Assembly: GCA_027490055.1 (NCBI GenBank)
Contig: JAIXYV010000006.1
Coordinates: 1 to 58,960, forward strand
Source of the DNA: Bacteroidota bacterium
GTDB lineage: Bacteria; Bacteroidota; Bacteroidia; NS11-12g; UBA955
DNA length: 58,960 bases
Reading direction: 5' to 3'
Both the position numbers and the translations under genes were made by a program. Each line of letters starts with the position of its first letter. Within the stretch, counting starts at the first letter, position 1. Shown here piece after piece: positions 1 through 8,457 of this stretch. The notes beneath the pieces were generated by a model. That model saw only the letters and a list, made by a program, of their open reading frames with translations, was not told the origin of the DNA and made no database searches.

Positions 1-399
1 AATAGGTTCTGGTGCAGGAGGCGCAACGACCACTTGAGGTTTTATTTCTACCGGAGGAGGAATAACAACACTTTCAGGGACTTCAATTTTAGGTTCTGTT
101 GGTGTACTTGTAACAGGTTTTAAACTGACTTTTTCAATGACAGGTTCTGGAACTTTTACAGGTTCTGGCGTTTTAACGGCTTCTAAAACTTCTTCCTGCT
201 TAACAATTTTAATGTGAGGAGGAGTGGAGCATTTGCCTTCAGCTGTAATAGATTCAGCGTGTTCATATAGTTCAATGCTTTGTTTCTGAAGCAAGGATTT
301 ATAGAAAGATAAATTTTCGCCTTTCTCTATTTCGGAGATAGTTTTTGAGATGGCGCTTACAAGCTGTTTCATTTTATCCATTTGCTCTTTCTGTTTCAT
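1..399 (-). CDS. Hypothetical Pro/Val/Glu-rich protein, 3' end outside window
   Basis: An open frame of 133 codons runs from an ATG at 399 to the left edge without a stop, so only the N-terminal part is visible. Residues 1-60 are charged and look helical (MKQKEQMDKMKQ...). From about residue 65 the sequence becomes a linker rich in Pro, Val, Glu and Lys with recurring PEPV-type units. Such linkers often join an N-terminal helical part to a C-terminal domain, but that domain is not in the window, so no function can be given. An upstream ATG at 413 is out of frame. The gene is divergent from thymidine kinase. Confidence 0.6.
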   Translation of the reverse strand, partial: MKQKEQMDKMKQLVSAISKTISEIEKGENLSFYKSLLQKQSIELYEHAESITAEGKCSTPPHIKIVKQEEVLEAVKTPEPVKVPEPVIEKVSLKPVTSTPTEPKIEVPESVVIPPPVEIKPQVVVAPPAPEPI

Positions 400-448
400 A
401 TTGATATAACCATAGCAATATTAATCAAATTGTGTCCTACGGGAGAAA

Positions 449-456
449 TATTTTTG
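449..456 (+). promoter_or_regulatory. Bacteroidota -7 element TATTTTTG upstream of tdk
   Basis: A perfect match to TAnnTTTG lies 63 bases before the tdk start. A one-mismatch copy (CAATTTTG, 499-506) lies closer, so the start site is uncertain. Confidence 0.4.
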
Positions 457-519
457 CAGATTTTTATAAACAGAGTTTCAGGTCTGCGAAATTTTAGTCA
501 ATTTTGCTGGTCATAAATC

Positions 520-1065
520 ATGTCTGGTACAGGAAAATTAACGGTATTTTTTGGTTGCATGTTTGCAGGTAAAACCACTTCGCTTATTAAATACATTAGC
601 GAGCAGAACTTCAGACAGAATGAATTTCTGGTATTAAAGCCATCGGTGGATATAAGATCCGGTAAAGCGACCATCACCACACATGATGGCAAATCTCATG
701 ATTGCATTATCTATTCAAACGAATTGGATATTTTTGAGCATGTCACGCCATTTACCAAATTGATAGCCATAGATGAGGCTCAGTTTTTTGACAAAGTATT
801 CTTTAGTGATCTCAAGCGTTTAATGGGCAGAGGGATACAGGTTGTGGCGGCCGGACTGGATAAAGATTATCTGGGCAGACCATTCGGACTGATGTCTTCA
901 CTGTTAGAAATTGCTACAGAGCGGGTACATTTGAAGGCTAAATGTCAGTGTTGCGGGAAAGATGCTGAGTACACCTACCGTAAAACAGATAATAAGGTTT
1001 TGATTTTAATAGGGCAGGACAATCATTACGAAGCCCGCTGTGAGTCATGTTATAAAGGCGCTTAA
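520..1065 (+). CDS. tdk: Thymidine kinase (type II)
   Basis: The product phosphorylates thymidine to dTMP in the salvage pathway, in the cytoplasm. The 181-residue protein has the family's P-loop (GCMFAGKT, residues 12-19), the DEAQF segment with catalytic Glu at 85-89, and two CxxC pairs (142/145 and 174/177) that bind structural zinc in this family. The length is normal for bacterial TK1-type enzymes. The ATG at 520 precedes the conserved GKLTVFFGCMFAGKT start. The gene stands alone on the plus strand, and its stop overlaps the convergent NifU-like gene by 4 bases. Confidence 0.95.
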   Translation: MSGTGKLTVFFGCMFAGKTTSLIKYISEQNFRQNEFLVLKPSVDIRSGKATITTHDGKSHDCIIYSNELDIFEHVTPFTKLIAIDEAQFFDKVFFSDLKRLMGRGIQVVAAGLDKDYLGRPFGLMSSLLEIATERVHLKAKCQCCGKDAEYTYRKTDNKVLILIGQDNHYEARCESCYKGA

Positions 1066-1298
1066 TCGTTAAGGGCCATCACTGACTTTACTTCTGGCAG
1101 TACTTTTTTAATCGCTTCTTCAATGCCAGCTTTCATGGTCATGTGACTCATTGAACAGCCATTGCAAGAGCCCAGTAATTTAAGAATGACAACATTGTCA
1201 GCATTCATCTCGACAAACTCTACATCACCGCCATCCATTTTTAAAAATGGTCTTACTGACTCTAAAGCTTCTTCTATTTTACTTCTGTAATCTGACAT
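1062..1298 (-). CDS. NifU C-terminal-domain Fe-S scaffold protein
   Basis: This is a 78-residue protein made only of the NifU C-terminal (Nfu) domain, which carries or transfers Fe-S clusters. The cluster-binding motif CNGC is at residues 45-48, after the typical MDGGDVEF segment. I chose the ATG at 1298, one base after the stop of mrp (TAA-T-ATG). A longer frame back to 1346 would lie inside mrp and adds a non-conserved extension. Coupling to mrp fits a shared role in Fe-S protein maturation. Confidence 0.9.
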   Translation of the reverse strand: MSDYRSKIEEALESVRPFLKMDGGDVEFVEMNADNVVILKLLGSCNGCSMSHMTMKAGIEEAIKKVLPEVKSVMALND

Positions 1299-1299
1299 A

Positions 1300-2352
1300 T
1301 TATTTTGCATTGGATATAGCAATCTGCTGAACCAAACGGCCTGCAATTTCTATAAAATTTTTGACATTTTTATTATGCCTGATATTGCCACTATCTGAAT
1401 CTTGCATGAGGGCAGGTTCGATTGGTAGTTTGCCAATAACAGGTACATTAAATTCTGCTGATAGTTTTTCGACACCGCCTTCTCCAAAGATCTTGTATGT
1501 TTTGTCTGGCTGGTCTTCAGGTGTGAAATAGGACATGTTTTCTACCAGTCCGAGTATTGGAACGTTAACCCCCTGGATATTGAACATGGCACAGGCTCTG
1601 CGCGCATCGGCCACTGCCATGTGCTGTGGTGTACTCACGATGACCGCCCCACTTAGAGGTAGATTTTGAACCAAAGTCAATTGCACATCTCCGGTGCCTG
1701 GAGGTAAATCAATAATCAGATAATCCAGTTCACCCCAGTTAACACCGTTCATGAACTGTTTCAGAGCCGATGATACCATGGGGCCTCGCCATACAACAGC
1801 CTCATCAGGTTTCGATAAAAATCCTATAGAGAATAATTTAATACCACCAGCATCCACTGGTCGCATCAGCTCTTTGCCATCAACCATGTCCATTTCTATG
1901 ATGGCATTTTCAACACCAAATAAAATAGGTACAGATGGTCCGTAAATATCTGCATCCATTAGACCGACTTTAGCACCTGCCTGGTGAAGGGCATTAGCTA
2001 GGCCAGCAGATACAGTAGATTTACCCACGCCACCTTTACCACTGCCAACGGCAATGATATTTTTAACACTTGGCATTACTTCAGTTTTGCGTTTACCTGC
2101 CACCACATCGGCTGTCATGTTAATTTTAACAGTGGCAGTATCGGATATAAAATGCGCAATGGCATTTCTGCAGGCGTTTTCAATGACCTCTTTCATCGGG
2201 CATGCCGGAGTGGTCAGGTAGACCGAAAAGCCAATGTTATTGCCGTCAATTGTAATATCTCTTACCATGCCAAGGGTAACAATATCCTTGTGCAGGTCGG
2301 GGTCGTCGACATGACTTAAAGCTTGAAGAATATCTTTTTCGCTAATGCTCAT
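1300..2352 (-). CDS. mrp: Mrp/NBP35-family Fe-S carrier ATPase
   Basis: The 350-residue protein has an N-terminal MIP18/DUF59 domain (about residues 5-80) and a MinD-like P-loop ATPase with the deviant Walker A GKGGVGKST at 105-113 and DLPPGTGD further on. The family loads Fe-S clusters onto apoproteins. The CxxC usually found after the ENMSYF segment in proteobacterial Mrp is absent here (the segment continues TPEDQPDK). The start overlaps the upstream membrane-protein gene by 4 bases (ATGA), and the NifU-like gene follows, so the three form an operon. Confidence 0.93.
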   Translation of the reverse strand: MSISEKDILQALSHVDDPDLHKDIVTLGMVRDITIDGNNIGFSVYLTTPACPMKEVIENACRNAIAHFISDTATVKINMTADVVAGKRKTEVMPSVKNIIAVGSGKGGVGKSTVSAGLANALHQAGAKVGLMDADIYGPSVPILFGVENAIIEMDMVDGKELMRPVDAGGIKLFSIGFLSKPDEAVVWRGPMVSSALKQFMNGVNWGELDYLIIDLPPGTGDVQLTLVQNLPLSGAVIVSTPQHMAVADARRACAMFNIQGVNVPILGLVENMSYFTPEDQPDKTYKIFGEGGVEKLSAEFNVPVIGKLPIEPALMQDSDSGNIRHNKNVKNFIEIAGRLVQQIAISNAK

Positions 2353-2645
2353 TTTTTTGATCTGAAGAGATTTATAATTTTTGAGAAGAAACGTTTTTCG
2401 AATGCCAGGAAAAATTTGAATTGACCGAAGATAAAACCATAGCCAAGCAGCAATAAATTGTATATCGGCAGCACTCCCACATAAAACAAAATTCTGTTAG
2501 ACACCGAAGTTTCAGCGTTGATACCAATGAGATGTTTAATTAAAACGATAGAATAACCTGTGCATGCAAAAACCACCAGAATGATTAATACCTGAAGGCC
2601 GCTTTTAACCTGCCATCTGCTCTTAAGTTTATCAATGAAAGACAC
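2349..2645 (-). CDS. Small membrane protein, DUF6787-like
   Basis: A 98-residue protein with two hydrophobic segments (about residues 18-38 and 50-75) and a basic C-terminus (FRSKK). It resembles small Bacteroidota proteins encoded next to mrp that I recall as DUF6787; that assignment is from memory and its function is unknown. The start is GTG at 2645, 18 bases after a perfect -7 element. It is the first gene of an operon with mrp and the NifU-like gene. Confidence 0.65.
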   Translation of the reverse strand: MSFIDKLKSRWQVKSGLQVLIILVVFACTGYSIVLIKHLIGINAETSVSNRILFYVGVLPIYNLLLLGYGFIFGQFKFFLAFEKRFFSKIINLFRSKK

Positions 2646-2662
2646 TACTAAATTAGGGTCTG

Positions 2663-2670
2663 CAAAGTTA
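2663..2670 (-). promoter_or_regulatory. -7 element TAACTTTG for the mrp operon
   Basis: A perfect TAnnTTTG on the minus strand ends 17 bases before the GTG of the first operon gene. Confidence 0.55.
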
Positions 2671-2687
2671 GGACTTTGACACAGAAT

Positions 2688-2714
2688 AAAAAAAGAATAA
2701 ACAGATGCTATTCT
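2688..2714 (-). terminator. Weak intrinsic terminator after the PorV-like gene
   Basis: On the minus strand AGAATA and TATTCT form a 6-bp stem with a 9-base loop followed by a run of seven T. It lies directly downstream of the PorV-like gene. The stem is short and AT-rich. Confidence 0.35.
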
Positions 2715-2741
2715 GCTATATCCTATAAAAATAAATGATAA

Positions 2742-3854
2742 TTACTTCCCTTCGCGGTTAATGGCGAGTTTCAGGGAAAAGATATTGCTGTACAAAGCTG
2801 GTCCGCTACCTGCAACAGCAGTAAGGTTTGTTAAGGCATAATCCAAAGAGAATTTACCAAAGGTGAATCCAAGTCCGACGTTTGGCATTATTGAAGCTAC
2901 TTTTTTGCCATTGCTGTTGGTGTACTGCTGGAAATTATTAATACCAGCGCGGAAATATAAATGGTTAGCATCGCTGATATCATAGCCTATTTCAGTTCCC
3001 ATGTATGGGTCGATACTGAAAGCAGATGTTTTAATCAGCGTATTTCTTTTGCCATCCAGAGTAATATTCATGTCGGCTTCTGCAAGGAAAGACCAGTTGT
3101 CTTTTTCCCATGTTTTAGCGAAGCCACCCATAATTCTTGGCAAGGTAATTTCTAAGGTGTTTTTAGGGATGGCGTTCTGAGTTGCCGCAAGCACATCTTT
3201 TTGCGCATCGGTGAAAGTGTACCTCCAGCTATTGAAAGTAGAAGTAACATCTCTGATGACCACGCCTAGTTCCCAGTTCTTTTTATCGTTCACGAATTTA
3301 CCGCCGACATCAAATCCAAATCCGAAGGCTTTAGCAAAAGGACCCACTTTACGGCTAATGATTTTCATATTCCCGCCCCACGAAAAATCCACTTGTCTTA
3401 AACTTCTGATATCTTCTTTTCTGGCGTAAGAAATAATAGCCGCGAAATCGGTGGTATTGAAAGAGGTGACCCTTGAGTAGTCTATTTCGCCATTTCTGAT
3501 CAGGTCGAAAGTGTTGGCAATACCATCTACACCAAATCGTACCATGCTAATTCCAATTGCACTGTTGTCGCTGGTTTTAGTGGCCCATGCACCGTAGTCG
3601 TAGTTAGCAATACCAGCAAAGTAAGAGGCATGCATCAGCGCAACCTGAGCATTGTCTTCAATAGCCGCTAAACCTGCAGGGTTCCAGTATCCTGAATACA
3701 CATCTCTGGAAGAAGCAATCATAGCGCCGCCCATACCAAGAGAGCGAGCACCAACACCAATCTGAAGGAATTCGTTACTGTATTTTGTGGCGTTTTGACC
3801 ATTCAGTCCGAAAGCTGACAATAATAGTGTGATGACGATGCCGTATAGTTTCAT
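2742..3854 (-). CDS. PorV/PorQ-family outer-membrane protein
   Basis: The 370-residue secreted protein has a signal peptide (MKLYGIVITLLLSAFGLNGQ). It then shows the family opening of FLQIGVGARSLGMGGA and SGYWNPAGLA, as in FadL-like beta-barrels such as PorV (LptO) and PorQ. PorV shuttles T9SS cargo at the outer membrane, and a T9SS cargo gene lies at 11964. I chose the ATG at 3854 because it starts the signal peptide; the upstream ATG at 3875 would add seven mainly polar residues. Whether it is PorV itself or a paralogue cannot be told from sequence alone. Confidence 0.75.
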   Translation of the reverse strand: MKLYGIVITLLLSAFGLNGQNATKYSNEFLQIGVGARSLGMGGAMIASSRDVYSGYWNPAGLAAIEDNAQVALMHASYFAGIANYDYGAWATKTSDNSAIGISMVRFGVDGIANTFDLIRNGEIDYSRVTSFNTTDFAAIISYARKEDIRSLRQVDFSWGGNMKIISRKVGPFAKAFGFGFDVGGKFVNDKKNWELGVVIRDVTSTFNSWRYTFTDAQKDVLAATQNAIPKNTLEITLPRIMGGFAKTWEKDNWSFLAEADMNITLDGKRNTLIKTSAFSIDPYMGTEIGYDISDANHLYFRAGINNFQQYTNSNGKKVASIMPNVGLGFTFGKFSLDYALTNLTAVAGSGPALYSNIFSLKLAINREGK

Positions 3855-3886
3855 ACTTTCCCGCAAATATCTCATTTTTTTTTATT

Positions 3887-4534
3887 TTAATCTATTTTTA
3901 GTTCTACTTTAAGGTGTTCGTAACCCAGCTTCATGAATTCCAGTTGTTGAGGAATAACTTCTAAAAGCCAGGTTTTGTCGTAGTCAGTCCATTCATAATC
4001 AATACCCAGACGCTGATACACCCTGCTTAACGCCAAAATTATTTTTTCATTGTGTATGTAGTCAAAAATAAACTGTGCGGTGACAAATTTATCCAGTCCT
4101 GCGCCAAAATTCTGATAATTGGCAATGCCAGACATCTTCAGGTATAATTCGACTTGCTCTTTGTTAACCGACTTTAAATCATCGTAAAACCGGGCACAAA
4201 CGTCTGGGTTTTGGTCCATGATCAGGCGGTCGAGTATGATTTCACAAAGTAGGTGGTTAAGAAACCATTTTCTTGGCCATTTGGCTTTAGAATCAGCCAG
4301 GTTGGATAAATGCTTTTCTGAGGTAGTGAAAAAGAAAGAGTTATGGAATAATTTATCGGCGTTCAGATGAATTATACTGCCCTGGTTCAGTGCATTCAGT
4401 TGCGGGTGTACCATTCGCTCTGCTGGCTTAAGGTGGGTCTTGCAAAATGACTTTACCAAATCGGGTAAAACCAGGCCTAAGTTAAAGTAACTATCATCGG
4501 ATTGGTAAAAGTGATAGTGGGCTATAAAATTCAT
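3887..4534 (-). CDS. AcpH-like protein (acyl-carrier-protein phosphodiesterase family, DUF479)
   Basis: The 215-residue protein begins MNFIAHYHFY and continues NLGLVLPDLVK, the pattern of the ACP phosphodiesterase/DUF479 family, which removes 4'-phosphopantetheine from ACP in Escherichia coli. Bacteroidota homologues are divergent and mostly untested, so the enzyme activity is inferred. No signal peptide is present. The ATG at 4534 lies eight bases after a perfect -7 element. The gene is divergent from tyrS. Confidence 0.5.
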   Translation of the reverse strand: MNFIAHYHFYQSDDSYFNLGLVLPDLVKSFCKTHLKPAERMVHPQLNALNQGSIIHLNADKLFHNSFFFTTSEKHLSNLADSKAKWPRKWFLNHLLCEIILDRLIMDQNPDVCARFYDDLKSVNKEQVELYLKMSGIANYQNFGAGLDKFVTAQFIFDYIHNEKIILALSRVYQRLGIDYEWTDYDKTWLLEVIPQQLEFMKLGYEHLKVELKID

Positions 4535-4542
4535 TCAGTACA

Positions 4543-4550
4543 CAAACTTA
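4543..4550 (-). promoter_or_regulatory. -7 element TAAGTTTG for the AcpH-like gene
   Basis: Perfect TAnnTTTG on the minus strand, with eight bases between the final G and the ATG at 4534. Confidence 0.55.
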
Positions 4551-4603
4551 AATAAATTAATTCACATTAGTGATGGTATACTGACTTTTGACCTTATTTG
4601 GAT

Positions 4604-4611
4604 TATCTTTG
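4604..4611 (+). promoter_or_regulatory. -7 element TATCTTTG for tyrS
   Basis: Perfect TAnnTTTG, 30 bases before the ATG of tyrS, in the 107-base divergent region shared with the AcpH-like gene. Confidence 0.6.
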
Positions 4612-4641
4612 CCAACCTAATTAAGATTGAGTTTACTAGAT

Positions 4642-5907
4642 ATGTCGCCGAAATACAGTTTTATAGAAGAGCTTCGCTGGAGAAACATGTTGCAGGATAT
4701 TATGCCCGGAACCGAGGATTTATTGAATTCACGCATGGTTACTGGTTATATTGGATTTGATCCAACTGCAGATTCACTTGGCGTTGGTAACCTGGTTCAG
4801 ATCATGACTTTACTGCATTTTCAGAGAGCTGGTCACAAGCCGGTTGCACTGGTAGGCGGCGCAACTGGTATGGTAGGCGATCCAAGTGGAAAGAGTGCAG
4901 AAAGAAATCTGTTAAATGAAGAAGTACTTCAGCACAACCTTGCTTGTCAGAGAGCTCAGTTAGAGAAATTTCTTGATTTTAACTGTGGTGAAAACAGTGC
5001 TGAAATAGTCAATAATTATGACTGGTTTAAAAGTTTCAGTTTCCTTGATTTTATCAGAGATGTGGGCAAACACATCAGCGTGAACTATATGATGGCAAAA
5101 GATTCAGTGAAAAAGCGCCTTGAAACAGGGATGTCATTTACCGAATTTTCTTATCAGTTAGTTCAGGGCTACGACTTTTTCCATCTTTGGAAAACCAAAG
5201 GTATTCAGATACAGATGGGAGGGAGTGATCAGTGGGGTAATATTGTTACTGGTACTGAGCTAATCAGACGCATGGAAGGTGGCGAAGCCTTTGCCTTAAC
5301 AACGCCATTGATTAAGAAAGCGGATGGTACTAAATTTGGAAAAACAGAAGGTGGCAACATCTGGCTGGATCCAAAGCGTACATCGCCATATGCCTTTTAT
5401 CAGTTCTGGATTCGCTCAAGCGACGAGGATGTGCAAAATTTCATTCGTATTTTCTCACTTAGAACGAAAGAAGAGATTGAAGCAATTCCTTCGCATATGT
5501 TGCAAAAGGAACTCGCCAAAGAAATTACCATTAGAGTTCACGGAGAGGAAGCATATGAAAAAGCTGTAAGAGCCACCGAAATTTTATTCGGAAAAGGTTC
5601 AGCGGAAGAATTAGCGACCATTGATGAATCAACGCTTTTAAGCGCCATGGATGGTGTGCCTCAGGCAAGAGTATCAATGGCAGAGCTGGAAGCGGGAATT
5701 AACATCGTTGATTTTCTTAGTGAAAAAATCAATCTCCTGCCTAGTAAAACTGAAGCCAAAAAGATGTTGCAAGGCAATGGCATCAGCATCAACAGAGATA
5801 AAGTATCTAATATTGAAAACATTATCGGTAAAGAAGCCTTAATCAATGGTAAGTATATACTTGCACAGAGAGGTAAAAAAGAATATTGCTTAGTAATAGT
5901 AGAATAA
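4642..5907 (+). CDS. tyrS: Tyrosyl-tRNA synthetase
   Basis: The product charges tRNA-Tyr with tyrosine. The 421-residue protein has the class I catalytic domain with GFDPTADSL, the QGYDF tyrosine-pocket segment, GGSDQWGN and a KMSKS-type loop KFGKT (231-235). A C-terminal S4 RNA-binding domain follows (about 350-421). The HIGH signature is replaced by GVGN at 47-50, so both histidines are missing. I chose the ATG at 4642 because the family starts shortly before FIEELRWR; a TTG at 4627 would add five residues. pepA and pdxA follow closely, suggesting co-transcription. Confidence 0.95.
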   Translation: MSPKYSFIEELRWRNMLQDIMPGTEDLLNSRMVTGYIGFDPTADSLGVGNLVQIMTLLHFQRAGHKPVALVGGATGMVGDPSGKSAERNLLNEEVLQHNLACQRAQLEKFLDFNCGENSAEIVNNYDWFKSFSFLDFIRDVGKHISVNYMMAKDSVKKRLETGMSFTEFSYQLVQGYDFFHLWKTKGIQIQMGGSDQWGNIVTGTELIRRMEGGEAFALTTPLIKKADGTKFGKTEGGNIWLDPKRTSPYAFYQFWIRSSDEDVQNFIRIFSLRTKEEIEAIPSHMLQKELAKEITIRVHGEEAYEKAVRATEILFGKGSAEELATIDESTLLSAMDGVPQARVSMAELEAGINIVDFLSEKINLLPSKTEAKKMLQGNGISINRDKVSNIENIIGKEALINGKYILAQRGKKEYCLVIVE

Positions 5908-5917
5908 ACAAACAGTC

Positions 5918-7345
5918 ATGAAACCTATAAAAATCATTTCAAAACCAAGTGCAAAAGATCAGTTAATTCTGATTGTAAATGCCGAAAAGTTTAAAGCCAG
6001 CAAATCTCTGGACAAAGCCCATAACGAAGCTGTTACAGAGGCGATAAAAAACAAGAAGCAAGAGCTGGTGTTTAACAATGCAGGTAAACTTACCATGGTG
6101 GTATTGTATTCAGATCTTAAAGGCTGGGAATTGTCTGAAAGTTTAAGGAAAAGCGGCGCTAAAGCCACTGATTTGATGAACAAGTACAGCAAAGAATCTG
6201 TTTGTATAGAGTCAGAAAGTAAGCATGAAGCACTAGCCTTTGCAGAAGGAATGGCTTTAGCTTCTTATGAGTTTTTAAAGTATAAATCGAATCCAAAACC
6301 TGCATCATTGAAACATATCTATCTTTGTGTTTCAAAGTTGACAGAAGAGGAAGTACAACATCTGAATATTGTTGTTGAATCTACGCTAATTGCCCGCGAC
6401 CTTGTAAACGAGCCACACAGTTTTCTTAACTCATTGCAGATTTCTGAAGAGTTTAAGAAGATTGGAAAATCGGCTGGTTTCAAAGTTGAAGTTTGGAACG
6501 AAGCCAAGATTACTGCTCAGAAAATGGGGGGTATTTTAGCCGTTAATAAAGCCAGTAAGACACCTCCAACTTTTAATATCATGGAGTACAAGCCTAAGAA
6601 TGCGGTGAACAAACATCCGTATGTGCTTGTAGGTAAAGGTGTGGTGTATGACACTGGTGGATTAAGTTTGAAGCCAACGCCAATGAGTATGGATCACATG
6701 AAGTGTGATATGGCTGGAGCAGCAGTAGTAGCAGGTGTTTTGAACGCTGTTGCTAAACTTGAATTGCCACTTTATGTAGTAGGTTTAGTGCCTGCTACCG
6801 ATAACTGGATTGGTGAAAACAGCTACGCACCTGGTGATGTTATCACCATGTACAACGGCACTACCGTAGAGATTTTAAATACAGATGCGGAAGGTCGACT
6901 AGTCTTGGCAGATGCCTTGCATTTTGCTAAAAAACTGAAACCAGCTCTGGTATGTGATTTTGCGACTCTGACAGGTGCAGCGGTTCGTGCTATCGGTCCG
7001 TACGCCACAGCCGTTATGGGCAAGGCAGATGATTCGATCAAGCAGGAAGTTTTCGAAAGTAGTTACTCTGTTTTCGAGCGTTTAGTAGAATTTCCGCTTT
7101 GGCAGGAATATGCTGATGAGCTAAAATCAAGTATTGCGGACATGACCAATTTGGGTAAAGGCGAAGGCGGACAAATTAGTGCTGCTAAGTTTTTAGAACA
7201 CTTTACCGATTATCCATGGATGCACTTTGATATTGCCGGTCCAGCTTTCAATCATGCGCCAGATGCTTATAAGCCTAAGGGCGGAACAGGTGTTGGTGTG
7301 CGATTAATGATTGATTTTTTAGTGAAACAAAGTAAAAAGAAATAA
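5918..7345 (+). CDS. pepA: M17 leucyl aminopeptidase
   Basis: The 475-residue cytoplasmic aminopeptidase removes N-terminal residues from peptides using two metal ions. The M17 signature NTDAEGRLVLADAL is present. The metal-ligand segments GKGVVYDTGGLSLKP and KCDMAGAA are also visible. The N-terminal macro-like domain is poorly conserved, as usual for the family. It starts 10 bases after tyrS and ends 6 bases before pdxA. Confidence 0.93.
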   Translation: MKPIKIISKPSAKDQLILIVNAEKFKASKSLDKAHNEAVTEAIKNKKQELVFNNAGKLTMVVLYSDLKGWELSESLRKSGAKATDLMNKYSKESVCIESESKHEALAFAEGMALASYEFLKYKSNPKPASLKHIYLCVSKLTEEEVQHLNIVVESTLIARDLVNEPHSFLNSLQISEEFKKIGKSAGFKVEVWNEAKITAQKMGGILAVNKASKTPPTFNIMEYKPKNAVNKHPYVLVGKGVVYDTGGLSLKPTPMSMDHMKCDMAGAAVVAGVLNAVAKLELPLYVVGLVPATDNWIGENSYAPGDVITMYNGTTVEILNTDAEGRLVLADALHFAKKLKPALVCDFATLTGAAVRAIGPYATAVMGKADDSIKQEVFESSYSVFERLVEFPLWQEYADELKSSIADMTNLGKGEGGQISAAKFLEHFTDYPWMHFDIAGPAFNHAPDAYKPKGGTGVGVRLMIDFLVKQSKKK

Positions 7346-7351
7346 TTCAAT

Positions 7352-8416
7352 ATGAATAAGCCAATAATTGGAATAACACAAGGTGATCCTAATGGTGTAG
7401 GACTGGAAGTGATCATTAAGACACTTCAGCATTCTATGATTTATGATTACTGCATTCCGGTTTTATATGCCAATCCGAAAACCTTTGCTTACCATAAGAA
7501 ATTACTTGGAATTGAGCAACCTGCATATGTTCAGGTAAAAGATATCAGCGAAGTAAAAGGCCATCAGCTTAACTTAATTGTATCAAGTAACGAGGCCTTT
7601 GAAGTACAGATCGGTCAGGCTTCTGAAGCAGCGGGCAAGGAAGCATTAGCCTCTATAGATCGCATGCTGCAGGATGCGAAGAGTGGTAAACTGCACGGTA
7701 TCCTTACCGCTCCGGTTGACAAATCAAGCATTAAACATCCTGAAGGATTTACAGGTCATACAGGCTATATTACAAAAGCATTAGGTGCCGATAATTCATT
7801 GATGGTATTGTACAATGATGATATCAGAGTTGGATTATTAACCGAGCATCTGGCATTGGCTAAAGTGCCACAATCAATTACAAAACCGGCCATCATAGAG
7901 AAACTTAAAATTGCGAGTGATAGTCTTAAAAAAGACTTTGGAATTAATAAACCAAAGATTGCGGTACTGGGATTAAATCCGCACAACGGCGACAATGGCA
8001 AGATGGGTGTTGAAGAAAAAGACATCATCGAGCCTGCAGTAAAAGAAGCCAACGAACAAGGTGTTTTCTGTTTCGGTCCGTATAGCGCAGATGGGTTCTT
8101 TGGTATGCGCAATTACCACAATTTTGATTTGGTTCTGGCGATGTATCACGATCAGGGTTTAATTCCATTTAAGTCGATGGCATTTGACGATGGCATTAAC
8201 TACACTGCTGGTTTACCGGTTGTTAGAACTAGTCCCGACCACGGAACAGCCTACGATATTGCCGGTAAAAACTGTGCATCTCCATTGAGTTTCACCAATG
8301 CGTTATTTGAAGCGATTGCCTTGTATCATCAGAGAATTGAAACAGGTCAGCTTAAAGAAAATCCATTGGGTTATAGCGAATTCAGAAGAGAACGCTTCCG
8401 TTTGGAACAAGCCTAA
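7352..8416 (+). CDS. pdxA: 4-hydroxythreonine-4-phosphate dehydrogenase
   Basis: PdxA performs the NAD-dependent oxidation in DXP-dependent pyridoxal phosphate synthesis. The 354-residue protein starts with the family motif GITQGDPNGVGLEV. It has histidines in GHTGYI and AMYHDQGLIPFK that act as metal ligands in PdxA, and the TSPDHGTAYDIAG signature near the C-terminus. The length fits the family. It lies 6 bases after pepA and 41 before uvrB. Confidence 0.95.
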   Translation: MNKPIIGITQGDPNGVGLEVIIKTLQHSMIYDYCIPVLYANPKTFAYHKKLLGIEQPAYVQVKDISEVKGHQLNLIVSSNEAFEVQIGQASEAAGKEALASIDRMLQDAKSGKLHGILTAPVDKSSIKHPEGFTGHTGYITKALGADNSLMVLYNDDIRVGLLTEHLALAKVPQSITKPAIIEKLKIASDSLKKDFGINKPKIAVLGLNPHNGDNGKMGVEEKDIIEPAVKEANEQGVFCFGPYSADGFFGMRNYHNFDLVLAMYHDQGLIPFKSMAFDDGINYTAGLPVVRTSPDHGTAYDIAGKNCASPLSFTNALFEAIALYHQRIETGQLKENPLGYSEFRRERFRLEQA

Positions 8417-8457
8417 TTGCTTGTTTATTTCTCTGTTTTTAACTATATTAGTAAGTC

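Noticed and set aside
4627-4641. TTG start for tyrS five codons upstream
   Set aside because: The conserved N-terminus begins near the ATG at 4642, and the extra residues are not conserved in the family.
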